In this document: one piece after another, positions 35,562 to 46,762 of the stretch
How the letters are laid out: the number at the start of each line of letters is the position of its first letter
How positions within the stretch are numbered: the stretch's first letter is position 1
DNA from: Symbiodinium microadriaticum
Taxonomy: Eukaryota > Sar > Dinophyceae > Suessiales > Symbiodiniaceae
Assembly: GCA_001939145.1 (NCBI GenBank)
Contig: LSRX01000467.1
Span: 228,800 to 292,799 of the forward strand
DNA: 64,000 nucleotides
Direction of reading: 5' to 3'
Translations under genes and position numbers: made by a program
Notes under the pieces: generated by a model
Seen by the model: only the letters and a program-made list of their open reading frames with translations
The model's database searches: none
What the model was told of the DNA's origin: nothing

Positions 35562-35660
35562 ACATAAAGTTTCTGTCGCTCTTTGAGCAGAGCGAGTCGG
35601 TGTTCGACCTGCTTCGCGGTGCTAGCTGACAGCTGCGAGTTGCAATCGCTCATAGCATGG
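35562..35660 (-). CDS. PPR module exon, degenerate (5'-most seen)
   Basis: Minus frame AMSDCNSQLSASTAKQVEHR then LALLKERQKL. N..LSAS..K...HRLALLKE fits the two-helix pattern loosely; W is missing. The gene start has not been found. Confidence 0.5.
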
Positions 35661-36537
35661 AAGGTACCAAGATGCACTAACACCAATCGGGGGCTTAAGA
35701 CAGCAGGCGGCAGCTGCGGCTTTGTTTGAAACATGAGTCCTTTGCGCATTGCAGCCACGGCACAAGCGATGCAGTGCAGTGTCTGGCGAAGACGTCGCAT
35801 CTGCACGAGCCTGGAACACTGTCTGAGATCGGATTTTCCTGCAAGACCAAATCCTCACTTGGCTAAGCAATCGCAAAACAGAACGACAAGAGGCGATCCG
35901 ATGCCGTCTACTTGGCGAAACTGCAGCCTTGTGCGCGGGCATAAAGCGGAGCTGCATGGCAGAGCGCTCACTCAGAAAGGCCTTCTGGGCCAGGCTCGCT
36001 CTTCCTAGACCTTCATGACCCTTGAGCAGAAAACGCCTTAGGGTTTGTCAATGCACACTCAAGTCCATGGTTCACTCAACGCAGAACAAGTAAAAATAAA
36101 AACGCTTGAGCGTGCGCGTGGGAGAGAGCAGGAATGTGAACCTTCTGGCACCGATCCTCTGACAAATGGAAGACACCCAGCTCGGCTTTTGGCGATGCCG
36201 TAGTCCGCGTGCCCAGGACAAGGCCCCTGGAAGCTGAAAATGATGAGGGACGTTGCGACTGAAACCATCTGTATGGCCTAAAGATGAGAGTAGCACAAGC
36301 CAGGAGACGTCATTGCAGAGTTCTTAAGGTGTACAGACAAGAAGGCAATCCTACGACCTTGTAACTAGCTCCATGCAGGGAGTGCAGCTTGACCGAGCTG
36401 GATGTTGCGATGGCTGCAAGACACATTGGACTTCGGTTAAGCCTGCTGATTGAACTCTGCTGAGGGAAGGGCGGCGGCAACCGTGGATTCTGTGGGCTTG
36501 GCTGCCTGCCATCTTGCGACCGTCGATATTTTTTTAG

Positions 36538-36850
36538 CACAACTGAACGTTCGACAGACTTCGGAAGTTCAACACGCAGCAAACGTACATTGAACTGGAA
36601 AGCCGCAGCACGCATGTGCAAGTCGCCTGAACCGTGAAGAATCGTAGTGGGACGTTGTCCACTCTGTGCTGTGTCGTGCTTGCCCCGCGCCCTCCTGACA
36701 GATGCAGACACCAGATGGCTGAAGGCGATCTCTTCCCGACTTTGTGGTGCGAGGACAGGATTGCAATGCGGAACAAGCCGTCCTTCACAAATGTTGAAGT
36801 CGGAACCCACTCCAGCACCTGACAGCAGTCAGGACGACATCTTACCATGA
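36538..36850 (-). CDS. exon candidate, unknown
   Basis: Two minus frames are open. One reads VLEWVPTSTFVKDGLFRIAI then LSSHHKVGKRSPSAIWCL. The other reads NICEGRLVPHCNPVLAPQSR and AAAFQFNVRLLRVELPKS. Both are protein-like and I cannot choose. It may be a 5' exon of the PPR gene or a separate gene. Confidence 0.33.
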
Positions 36851-37470
36851 ACTGCCTCAACTGCCCTGCCCCACCCGCTGACTTGCAATCTCGTGCCCGA
36901 CGGGATGTCTGGATATACCGCAGGCACACCTGTGAAGAATTCCTCCCGAAATGACAGGCTGTGTCTCGGGCTAATGGCGATGATGCTGATGGCTTCACCA
37001 TCATTATCGCCAGCAGACCATCATCATCGTCATCATCTTCATCCATGAAGGCATCGCCAATGTCACCGGTGCAACAGCATCCACCTCATCTCCACAATGC
37101 TCATCACTATTCTTAGTCCTGCTGCTCATGAACATCTTCCTCCTCCTGCTCCTCCGCCTCCTCCTCCTCATCATCGCCATCACCGACGCACGGGAGACCA
37201 CTACACCCCGACACCAGGTTCATCCCTTGAGCTTTCTCTTTCGCGAATCATCTACAGCAATTATCGATGGCGGCAAGATACAAGAGCTTTGGTGTTGTGC
37301 AATAGTCTCGTACACTCGTACCCTTCACTGATTCGCACTGACAGAACCCTATCTCCCGGCAGCCTCCAGCGTGCTCTGAAGCTTCAAGCAGCCGTCGACA
37401 AGGGCATCCTGCAAGTAGGCAAGCGATTCACTTCTGCATCCTATATATCAAAACCCAGAATGAAGCTCGG
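36851..37470. other. no gene recognised; CAT/CTC triplet stretch 36970-37190
   Basis: ATCATC and CTCCTC low-complexity sequence, then a plus-strand frame (LQRALKLQAAVDKGILQVG, about 37365-37425) that is also open in reverse. Confidence 0.35.
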
Positions 37471-37474
37471 CGAA

Positions 37475-38070
37475 CATGCATATATGTATATATACATACA
37501 TACGTATGTGTGTTTGTGTTTGTGTGTGTGTGTGTGTCTGTGTGGGCTTGTGTGTTGTGTTTGCATGTGCGTACGTGCGNNNNNNNNNNNNNNNAGTCCC
37601 TGATCAAGAAAATCGCCGGGCGTGGGGTGCGGGCAGGCGAGGGCGTGCGGGCGTGCGGGCGTGCGCGTATTGTTTGTTTGATTGTTTGTTTGTCTGTCTC
37701 TGTCTGTCTGTCTGTCTGTCTTTTTGTTTGTTTGTCTGTTTGTTTGTTTGCTTGCTTGCTTGTTAGTTTCTTTGTTTGTGGGTGTGTGTGTGTGTTGTGT
37801 GTTTGCTTGTCTGTTTTTGTTGTTTCTGTCTTTATTGTTTTCTGCATTTCGTTATTTCTGGATTTATGTGGTTCTTTCTTTGTGTGCTAGTGCTTCGCAA
37901 CAAATCGACGTGAGCTTGCGTACGTGCGGGCATGTATTTGTGATATATATAATATAACACAAGATATATACAGACATGCATATATATATATATATATGTA
38001 CATCTACATATACGCACATATGTACACATACATATATTATGCATCTATGCATGTGCACCAGTATGTACAT
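37475..38070. repeat. TG, TGTC/TGTT and AT microsatellites
   Basis: TGTGTG and TTTG/TCTG tetranucleotides, later CATATA repeats. Cysteine/valine/leucine frames are artefacts. Confidence 0.92.
37580..37594. other. assembly gap (15 N)
   Basis: Fifteen Ns in TG-rich sequence. Confidence 0.99.
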
Positions 38071-38217
38071 ATTCTGATATACACGTGCTATGCACACGTG
38101 ATGTATCTTCAGCAGTTTATGAAACGACTGACTGCTTGCCAAAGTCTGGGATACAGTTGACGAGACCTGTACCACAATAGTGACAATCAGACTTACCAAG
38201 CGCTGCTATGTCGCCTT

Positions 38218-38720
38218 TCATCTGCAATGTCCGGATCTGTTGAAGCCTCCTACACTCCCCCGATCAGTCGCCGTTTTTGTGTCTGCACATGTGTCGAATG
38301 AGGATGCTAGGATGCTGGAACCAGAATCAGATGAACCTGCATACAACTGTCCTGGAATTGGGGATCCACGCAGGCAGCCTTGCCCGCTGCTCGCCCCTGC
38401 CAGCCCATCAGCTAAGTCTCCCTGACCCCTGCCACTTAACGCACAGGCTGCGGCGACTGCAGTCTTTTTGATGGAATTCTGAAGGCGTGCGGAGACCCGA
38501 ACATCCTGTTGATCCCTGGTCCATGAGCTCTGAAGCTCTGCAACTGCGAGCCTGGACGTGGACGAGTCGCCCACGATTCTCGGTGTCCAGTTGGTCCGCA
38601 TGGACACTGCGAGGCGCTTGCAGGCGCTGCAGGGTGATGAAGAGATTCGGGGAGGAATCGGCAGTCCTTTGCCACTTGCCTGAGTCTTTTTGGCACGGCT
38701 TTAGCCCGGGAGATTCGCTC
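38218..38720 (-). CDS. coding-like region, unknown protein
   Basis: Minus strand is open in overlapping frames. One reads STSRLAVAELQSSWTRDQQD, VSARLQNSIKKTAVAAACAL and a Gly/Ser-rich segment. Another, at 38560-38760, reads AIAERISRAKAVPKRLRQVA and KDCRFLPESLHH. Probably two exons of an unrecognised gene. Borders and frame are unsettled. Confidence 0.35.
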
Positions 38721-39257
38721 CGCGATCGCCTGTTGGGCAGATCACGGTCGTAAACACAATGGAATCCACATCTTCATCCTTGATGAAATGCAGAGATGCG
38801 GGACGGCGGAGGAAGATTTCTCCTGATCAGCGCACCCGGCCATAATCATGATTTAACATGTCTTGCGTGTTCTGAGGTTTACAGAAGCCCGACTTCGTTG
38901 TCGAGACGGCACATGAAGCAGCCGAGCAGGGCAGCTGCACGCCCCCGAACCTCCAAAAACAATACCGCAGCATTGAGCGGAACCTGAAGTGCCCGGTAGT
39001 GTCTGTTAAATTTCGCGGTTGCAGTGAATTGTCAGACACCTGGGCAGAAACCGAAGTGAAACCATCACGCTGCCACCGCAGCACAGTGAGCCTACTCTAA
39101 GTCGGCCGTCACTTCTCGCCTGGCGCCATGTGCACGTGTTGTGCACGGGAGGCTCCAAGTATGATCCGAGGACTTAATGGACGTGGTCTCTGCACACAAC
39201 TACCGTCTTTTGCCACGAACAAGCGTCCACGACTGACAAATTTTAACTCTTGTGGCC
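38721..39257. other. no gene recognised with confidence
   Basis: Minus frames near 38.83-39.08 and 39.11-39.30 kb are open (the latter with PAEPPPDSLRPQELKFVSRG), without splice support. Confidence 0.3.
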
Positions 39258-39385
39258 TCAAAGAATCTGGTGGAGGTTCAGCAGGTTCCAGGTGCTCTGC
39301 CAAGAAGCCACAGAGCTCCCCTCAGATAGTTGCTTCTTGCTGATGCTGTGGATCCCTCCCATGATCTGTGCCAAGAACTCAGACG
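39258..39385 (-). CDS. possible terminal exon next to the decamer satellite
   Basis: Minus frame EFLAQIMGGIHSISKKQLSE then GSSVASWQSTWNLLNLHQIL and TGA. It could be the last exon of the channel gene, in which case the satellite lies in an intron, or of another gene. No strong acceptor; another frame (39109-39303) competes. Confidence 0.28.
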
Positions 39386-39399
39386 GTTGCATGCATATA

Positions 39400-39520
39400 T
39401 ATATATATAATATAACATATAATATAACATATAATGTAATATAATATAATATAATAGAATAGAATAGAATAGAATAGAATAGAATAGAATGGAATAGAAT
39501 AGAATAGAATAGAACAGAAC
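39400..39520. repeat. ATATA/ATAAT to AGAAT pentamer transition
   Basis: AT dinucleotides, then ATAAT pentamers, then AGAAT pentamers with one GGAAT, then AGAAC pentamers. The series shows stepwise point changes leading to the decamer. Confidence 0.9.
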
Positions 39521-42500
39521 AGAACAGAATAGAACAGAATAGAACAGAATAGAACAGAATAGAACAGAATAGAACAGAATAGAACAGAATAGAACAGAAT
39601 AGAACAGAATAGAACAGAATAGAACAGAATAGAACAGAATAGAACAGAATAGAACAGAATAGAACAGAATAGAACAGAATAGAACAGAATAGAACAGAAT
39701 AGAACAGAATAGAACAGAATAGAACAGAATAGAACAGAATAGAACAGAATAGAACAGAATAGAACAGAATAGAACAGAATAGAACAGAATAGAACAGAAT
39801 AGAACAGAATAGAACAGAATAGAACAGAATAGAACAGAATAGAACAGAATAGAACAGAATAGAACAGAATAGAACAGAATAGAACAGAATAGAACAGAAT
39901 AGAACAGAATAGAACAGAATAGAACAGAATAGAACAGAATAGAACAGAATAGAACAGAATAGAACAGAATAGAACAGAATAGAACAGAATAGAACAGAAT
40001 AGAACAGAATAGAACAGAATAGAACAGAATAGAACAGAATAGAACAGAATAGAACAGAATAGAACAGAATAGAACAGAATAGAACAGAATAGAACAGAAT
40101 AGAACAGAATAGAACAGAATAGAACAGAATAGAACAGAATAGAACAGAATAGAACAGAATAGAACAGAATAGAACAGAATAGAACAGAATAGAACAGAAT
40201 AGAACAGAATAGAACAGAATAGAACAGAATAGAACAGAATAGAACAGAATAGAACAGAATAGAACAGAATAGAACAGAATAGAACAGAATAGAACAGAAT
40301 AGAACAGAATAGAACAGAATAGAACAGAATAGAACAGAATAGAACAGAATAGAACAGAATAGAACAGAATAGAACAGAATAGAACAGAATAGAACAGAAT
40401 AGAACAGAATAGAACAGAATAGAACAGAATAGAACAGAATAGAACAGAATAGAACAGAATAGAACAGAATAGAACAGAATAGAACAGAATAGAACAGAAT
40501 AGAACAGAATAGAACAGAATAGAACAGAATAGAACAGAATAGAACAGAATAGAACAGAATAGAACAGAATAGAACAGAATAGAACAGAATAGAACAGAAT
40601 AGAACAGAATAGAACAGAATAGAACAGAATAGAACAGAATAGAACAGAATAGAACAGAATAGAACAGAATAGAACAGAATAGAACAGAATAGAACAGAAT
40701 AGAACAGAATAGAACAGAATAGAACAGAATAGAACAGAATAGAACAGAATAGAACAGAATAGAACAGAATAGAACAGAATAGAACAGAATAGAACAGAAT
40801 AGAACAGAATAGAACAGAATAGAACAGAATAGAACAGAATAGAACAGAATAGAACAGAATAGAACAGAATAGAACAGAATAGAACAGAATAGAACAGAAT
40901 AGAACAGAATAGAACAGAATAGAACAGAATAGAACAGAATAGAACAGAATAGAACAGAATAGAACAGAATAGAACAGAATAGAACAGAATAGAACAGAAT
41001 AGAACAGAATAGAACAGAATAGAACAGAATAGAACAGAATAGAACAGAATAGAACAGAATAGAACAGAATAGAACAGAATAGAACAGAATAGAACAGAAT
41101 AGAACAGAATAGAACAGAATAGAACAGAATAGAACAGAATAGAACAGAATAGAACAGAATAGAACAGAATAGAACAGAATAGAACAGAATAGAACAGAAT
41201 AGAACAGAATAGAACAGAATAGAACAGAATAGAACAGAATAGAACAGAATAGAACAGAATAGAACAGAATAGAACAGAATAGAACAGAATAGAACAGAAT
41301 AGAACAGAATAGAACAGAATAGAACAGAATAGAACAGAATAGAACAGAATAGAACAGAATAGAACAGAATAGAACAGAATAGAACAGAATAGAACAGAAT
41401 AGAACAGAATAGAACAGAATAGAACAGAATAGAACAGAATAGAACAGAATAGAACAGAATAGAACAGAATAGAACAGAATAGAACAGAATAGAACAGAAT
41501 AGAACAGAATAGAACAGAATAGAACAGAATAGAACAGAATAGAACAGAATAGAACAGAATAGAACAGAATAGAACAGAATAGAACAGAATAGAACAGAAT
41601 AGAACAGAATAGAACAGAATAGAACAGAATAGAACAGAATAGAACAGAATAGAACAGAATAGAACAGAATAGAACAGAATAGAACAGAATAGAACAGAAT
41701 AGAACAGAATAGAACAGAATAGAACAGAATAGAACAGAATAGAACAGAATAGAACAGAATAGAACAGAATAGAACAGAATAGAACAGAATAGAACAGAAT
41801 AGAACAGAATAGAACAGAATAGAACAGAATAGAACAGAATAGAACAGAATAGAACAGAATAGAACAGAATAGAACAGAATAGAACAGAATAGAACAGAAT
41901 AGAACAGAATAGAACAGAATAGAACAGAATAGAACAGAATAGAACAGAATAGAACAGAATAGAACAGAATAGAACAGAATAGAACAGAATAGAACAGAAT
42001 AGAACAGAATAGAACAGAATAGAACAGAATAGAACAGAATAGAACAGAATAGAACAGAATAGAACAGAATAGAACAGAATAGAACAGAATAGAACAGAAT
42101 AGAACAGAATAGAACAGAATAGAACAGAATAGAACAGAATAGAACAGAATAGAACAGAATAGAACAGAATAGAACAGAATAGAACAGAATAGAACAGAAT
42201 AGAACAGAATAGAACAGAATAGAACAGAATAGAACAGAATAGAACAGAATAGAACAGAATAGAACAGAATAGAACAGAATAGAACAGAATAGAACAGAAT
42301 AGAACAGAATAGAACAGAATAGAACAGAATAGAACAGAATAGAACAGAATAGAACAGAATAGAACAGAATAGAACAGAATAGAACAGAATAGAACAGAAT
42401 AGAACAGAATAGAACAGAATAGAACAGAATAGAACAGAATAGAACAGAATAGAACAGAATAGAACAGAATAGAACAGAATAGAACAGAATAGAACAGAAT

Positions 42501-43256
42501 AGAACAGAATAGAACAGAATAGAACAGAATAGAACAGAATAGAACAGAATAGAACAGAATAGAACAGAATAGAACAGAATAGAACAGAATAGAACAGAAT
42601 AGAACAGAATAGAACAGAATAGAACAGAATAGAACAGAATAGAACAGAATAGAACAGAATAGAACAGAATAGAACAGAATAGAACAGAATAGAACAGAAT
42701 AGAACAGAATAGAACAGAATAGAACAGAATAGAACAGAATAGAACAGAATAGAACAGAATAGAACAGAATAGAACAGAATAGAACAGAATAGAACAGAAT
42801 AGAACAGAATAGAACAGAATAGAACAGAATAGAACAGAATAGAACAGAATAGAACAGAATAGAACAGAATAGAACAGAATAGAACAGAATAGAACAGAAT
42901 AGAACAGAATAGAACAGAATAGAACAGAATAGAACAGAATAGAACAGAATAGAACAGAATAGAACAGAATAGAACAGAATAGAACAGAATAGAACAGAAT
43001 AGAACAGAATAGAACAGAATAGAACAGAATAGAACAGAATAGAACAGAATAGAACAGAATAGAACAGAATAGAACAGAATAGAACAGAATAGAACAGAAT
43101 AGAACAGAATAGAACAGAATAGAACAGAATAGAACAGAATAGAACAGAATAGAACAGAATAGAACAGAATAGAACAGAATAGAACAGAATAGAACAGAAT
43201 AGAACAGAATAGAACAGAATAGAACAGAATAGAACAGAATAGAACAGAATAGAACA
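39521..43256. repeat. perfect decamer satellite AGAACAGAAT, 373 copies
   Basis: 373 complete identical copies of AGAACAGAAT plus a partial one, ended by an N at 43257. No variant copy was seen. On the minus strand the decamer has no stop codon in any frame, and because 10 is not a multiple of 3 all frames give the same ten-residue peptide loop (CSILFYSVLF). This explains open frames of more than 1300 codons, which are not genes. Confidence 0.98.
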
Positions 43257-43600
43257 NTACATACATTACATACATTACATACATTACATACATTACATAC
43301 ATTACATACATACATACGTACATACATACATACATAAATACATACATACATACATACATACCATACCATACCATACCATACCATACCATACATACCATAC
43401 ATACCATACATACCATACATACCATACATACATACATACATACATACATACATACATTCATACATACATACATACATACATGTACACATGTACACATGTA
43501 TACATGTATACATGTATACATGTATACATACATTCATACATTCATACATACACAAACATACTCACATACACACACGCACACACGTCCATGCATGCATCCA
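43257..43600. repeat. ACATT, CATAC and TACATGTA microsatellites after a single N
   Basis: Pentamers (ACATT, CATAC) then CATA tetramers and TACATGTATA-type repeats. The N at 43257 marks the junction with the decamer array. Confidence 0.93.
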
Positions 43601-43675
43601 TCCTCCCTTACATACGTGTATGCAACAAAGACACGAGCAAAACAACACGCATCATGCATGTAGGTACATACATTC

Positions 43676-43790
43676 CTCGGACTAGTTTCCGGGTCACGGC
43701 CGTGTGCCGTGCCATGTCAGCCAAATGACCCACCAGCGAGTGGACCTTCAAGAACTCTTCCGCAACCCACTTACGGAGCTCGACAATGTC
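43676..43790 (-). CDS. voltage-gated channel gene, C-terminal exon candidate
   Basis: Acceptor CTTCGAG followed by GACATT at 43790. Product DIVELRKWVAEEFLKVHSLV then GHLADMARHTAVTRKLVR. Helical and soluble, same strand as the channel exons and about 760 bases 3' of the previous one. Membership in the channel gene is inferred from position only. The 3' end supposes a GA donor. Confidence 0.42.
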
Positions 43791-44550
43791 CTCGAAGCTT
43801 CCACGCCCAGCTTCGAACGGTAAAGGTGCGAGAACCATCTACATCGTGCTGGACTGCGGTTGCAGCAGAGTGCACCGGCAACCATGCTATTCAGTCATAT
43901 TCCGTCTATGCCCGCGTTGATTTCAAACCCTGCGGTGCACTACTTCCTTAACTTCCACCGAAACCCAAACGGTTGCATGAAGAACTGGTGAGGTTGCCAA
44001 TCCTCCGAAAATCAAGGAATCTGGTGGAAGTTTTAAAGATTACCGGCAAAAGGCACGTGCAGGAGTGGTGGGTATAGCTCTTTCCAACGGTTCGTCGCCC
44101 TTTCAACCGTATGCGGCAACTATTTGGTTTACCGGTTTACCGTAAAAAGGGTTGTATTTCCTACGGCCGCTTTATCACGGGAAGCCCGATCGCATTCGCA
44201 GATCGGAGCAAGGTCCTTAACGGTGGTCTTGTTGGAGCCTCGCAGCGTGAGCATGGCAGACCTTGGCCACAACAAAGCACGTGCTCGGCACTCGGATGAT
44301 TCTGGTTCTGAAATGAGGATGATGATCAAGATGAGGAAGAGGATGATGATGATGACGGCGGTGTTGATGGGATGCTTCTTCTGGGAAAAACGAATACTAC
44401 TACTGTCTCCAATGCGTTTGCTGTTCCACCTACGATTGAGACCATCCCCTGGATGATGAGTACAATCAAGCCTAGCTGAGCCTACTACCGTGATGACCAC
44501 AACTGCCCATACTTGCATCCTCTCACGGAGCCTGAGACTAAGGCAAAGAC

Positions 44551-44712
44551 CTGAAGCAACCTCATGGCTACATCTGCAACAGGGAAATCTGGATCGTGGA
44601 TGCCAGCGCGCAGTTCGCGCAATATGCCGCCGGATGGCATGAAGTCCAAGAACAAGATCGCTTCGTCATCTTCGAACAACAGCTTGCCAATGTCTGCTGC
44701 AGCCATCACATC
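44551..44712 (-). CDS. voltage-gated channel gene, cytoplasmic tail exon
   Basis: 162 bases, 54 codons, phase 0 at both ends. Acceptor TGCTAG followed by GATGTG; GTCTTT donor after CAG. Product DVMAAADIGKLLFEDDEAIL, FLDFMPSGGILRELRAGIHD and PDFPVADVAMRLLQ. Reads as a folded cytoplasmic domain. No domain name recognised. Confidence 0.6.
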
Positions 44713-44899
44713 CTAGCAGAGAGCGCCCATGAGTGCGCGATTCAGCGCACGATCAGCTTTAACCAGGCTGCACCGTGTCAGGGAGTCGTGGCTTATGTGG
44801 CGTCAAAACCTCTGCTTTCGGTGTAAAGACCGTCTGCCTCTCTCGATTCTGATGTTGCATTTGCCGGTAATGGACAAAACGCCGATTACGCTTACTTAC

Positions 44900-45081
44900 G
44901 AGCCACCAGCATGCCTTGAAGCAGACGAGCCACAACTCCGATACTAACCAACGCCTTCGCGGCCTTCTTCTTGCTGAGCAAATCCTCAAATTCCTGCCCA
45001 AGCTGTGCGCTGAAGCCGCAGTCTAGGGCCCCGGGCAGAACGTTAAGAAGAGACTCCAAGGTCTGGATTGTTTGGCAACGA
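44900..45081 (-). CDS. voltage-gated channel gene, cytoplasmic tail exon
   Basis: Product TIQTLESLLNVLPGALDCGF, SAQLGQEFEDLLSKKKAAKA and LVSIGVVARLLQGMLV. Two donors compete at the 3' end. GTAAGT at 44899 is canonical but leaves phase 1. A GC donor a few bases earlier, after GTG, leaves phase 0 and fits the next exon. Helical cytoplasmic tail; function unknown. Confidence 0.58.
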
Positions 45082-45122
45082 CTGAAGCATCAGCAAGCCC
45101 GATCCGCCACAGATAAACACTA

Positions 45123-45306
45123 GTATAGGCGGGCAAGCAGCTCTTCCACTTCGCCGGTTACCCGAACACTTCGAGTGGGGATTGGTGTATCGGACCGAAT
45201 GACTCCACTACGCACTTGAGGGAGGCTATTCCGTGCGGTGATTCTAGAGATTCCAGAGACTGCCGACAACCTTTTACTACTAAAGACACTTAGGCAAGGA
45301 ACATTC
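45123..45306 (-). CDS. voltage-gated channel gene, cytoplasmic tail exon
   Basis: TTTCAG acceptor followed by GAATG. Product NVPCLSVFSSKRLSAVSGIS, RITARNSLPQVRSGVIRSDT, then PIPTRSVRVTGEVEELLARL. Ser/Arg-rich with a final helix, like a regulatory linker. Confidence 0.5.
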
Positions 45307-45408
45307 CTGAAATCAATCAGCATCCCGTCATCTATTCTGAGATTCTGTATTGCTGAATGATAGCGTTTGTGGCGTCTCTGTGTGTCCACTTCGTGGGAGA
45401 TGAGCGAC

Positions 45409-45594
45409 GGCGCCCTCAGGAAACCACCCGAACTCAACTTCGTTTCGAGGCTTCTGCAAACGACCTTTTCGGGGGGCTTTCTGGGGCTTCCTAAGATTCA
45501 CAAAGTCGCGAATTTCAGCTGCCACCACTGCCTTGCGAGTGATTAAGCGCTCATCATCCTCAGATCCATCCTTCTCCAGCATGTTCCACAAAAC
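45409..45594 (-). CDS. voltage-gated channel gene, exon after the S6 linker
   Basis: 186 bases if the GT donor after GGCGCC is used, 62 codons, phase 0. Acceptor TTCGAG followed by GTTTTG. Product VLWNMLEKDGSEDDERLITR, KAVVAAEIRDFVNLRKPQK, then a basic stretch and VEFGWFPEGA. The EKDGSEDD loop after a helix resembles a degenerate EF-hand, a domain that often follows S6 in protist channels. Calcium binding is doubtful because the loop is not canonical. Confidence 0.62.
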
Positions 45595-45733
45595 CTCGAA
45601 CAAAAAGTTAGAAAAATGCTTTTGCGGACACAGTCAGCCTCCGCTACTTGTGCGAGCATGAACAACCATGAAGTAACGCTGGCATGCTCGAGAAAGGAGG
45701 TCCAAATTTCTGCAACAGGCATATTCGGGAAGC

Positions 45734-45826
45734 CTTTCGTGCCACCTCCGCATCCAGGTTTTCGCGCTCGATAAGGGTCACCGTCTTGACTGCTTCCACT
45801 AGGACACCCAGGAGCATGTTCATGAC
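45734..45826 (-). CDS. voltage-gated channel, end of S6 and post-S6 helix
   Basis: 93 bases, 31 codons, phase 0. Acceptor ACCAG followed by GTCATG. Product VMNMLLGVLVEAVKTVTLIE then RENLDAEVARK. Voltage-gated channels of the Na/Ca superfamily end S6 with (V/L)NM(L/I)(I/L)GV(L/V).E.V and then a charged helix with ERE, exactly as here. The exon ends at AAG followed by a GC donor. Confidence 0.85.
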
Positions 45827-45888
45827 CTGGTTCGGCTCCACCGCAGCCCTCGCAACAGCAAGCGATCTTGGTTTAGTAAGCGTCCGAC

Positions 45889-45969
45889 AGTGAAGGAGCC
45901 CAGAAGGATGAAGAGCAAGACCAACCCGGCAAGAGGTTCATTCTCCGTCGCCACAGAGCGGAAGAAGAC
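45889..45969 (-). CDS. voltage-gated channel, S6 segment
   Basis: 81 bases, 27 codons, phase 0. Product VFFRSVATENEPLAGLVLLF then ILLGSFT, joined across a 62-base GT-AG intron to VMNMLLGV. Together they give a complete S6 helix that lines the pore in the membrane. An acceptor ATGAAG followed by GTC sets the start. Confidence 0.85.
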
Positions 45970-46451
45970 CTTCATGATCATGCGAGGTTGTCCCGTCTTG
46001 AGTGAGAACTGGAGCTTCAACTGTCTTCATTCTCCTTATGCCGAACTGAACAGCCAAACCATTTAGTTGCACCGAAAGCTCCGAAGGCCAAGGCCTGAAA
46101 TAAGCCAACTCTCGCAAAGGGCGAGGAGACCACAGACACCGCCTTCCCTTATGCATCTTCAGGTCCTCTACTGACCCCGCACCTCTTGGTCGGGCAGGAT
46201 GCAGTGGAGGATCCTTCAGCTGAAAGCTGTGTGGCTCTATCCGTGGGGATCACGATCCGCTCTCACGTTGTAATCTGCACTCCACTGTAGGTTCTACAGG
46301 TCTTGACTGAGTATGCCCGAGCCTGAACTACAGAGAAAGTCAGATGAGGCTCCTTCTGTCCGAAGCGCTAAGCAGGGACACCGCCAAGAAAATTATACTA
46401 GTAGACAAGCTTACTGCAAGAACTCTTTCGGAACGCGCGTGACTGCACAAC

Positions 46452-46564
46452 CGGCACATCATGTCGAGAAACAGCGTACCGACAGTGTTCCACAGCGTAT
46501 CGAAGTAGAGAGCTTCGAGAGCTGTGCCACGGCTGAATTCCATGAAGTTGATACCGAAGATGAC
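46452..46564 (-). CDS. voltage-gated channel, end of S5 and pore helix
   Basis: Acceptor ACTCAG followed by GTC. Product VIFGINFMEFSRGTALEALY then FDTLWNTVGTLFLDMMC. (V)IFGI.F continues S5 from the 46763-46867 exon across a GC-AG intron. YFDTLWNTVGTLF matches the pore helix F.T...(S/T)..TLF. The selectivity residues that should follow lie at or past the 3' border, so ion preference cannot be read. The border phase does not match the S6 exon, so a small exon is probably missing in between. Confidence 0.75.
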
Positions 46565-46762
46565 CTGAGTGTGGGGCTTTGAGTGCTCCTGGCCCTGCTG
46601 CTACATGCATCTGTGTGAATTCCCACGTTCTGCACTCCATTCTGGGGAAAAGAAACTGCGCCAGACATCGGTGTTGTCTACTGTTGCGCCAAAAACTTGA
46701 GATGCACAGGGTTAAGGAATGGCTCCAGGTCGATGGGCTCCATGCTCGTGCTGCCGTGGTGC

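Noticed and set aside
39521-43256. CRISPR-like or centromeric array
   Set aside because: Ten-base identical units without spacers are not CRISPR. A centromere role cannot be judged from one locus.
39258-43555. Open frames of 1334, 1384 and 1425 codons on the minus strand
   Set aside because: They are produced entirely by the stop-free decamer repeat. The repeated ten-residue peptide is the same in every frame.
46640-46760. Minus frame MEPIDLEPFLNPVHLKFLAQQ as an extra channel exon
   Set aside because: S5 runs directly from LLLLLILT to VIFGINF in phase 0, so this lies inside the intron.
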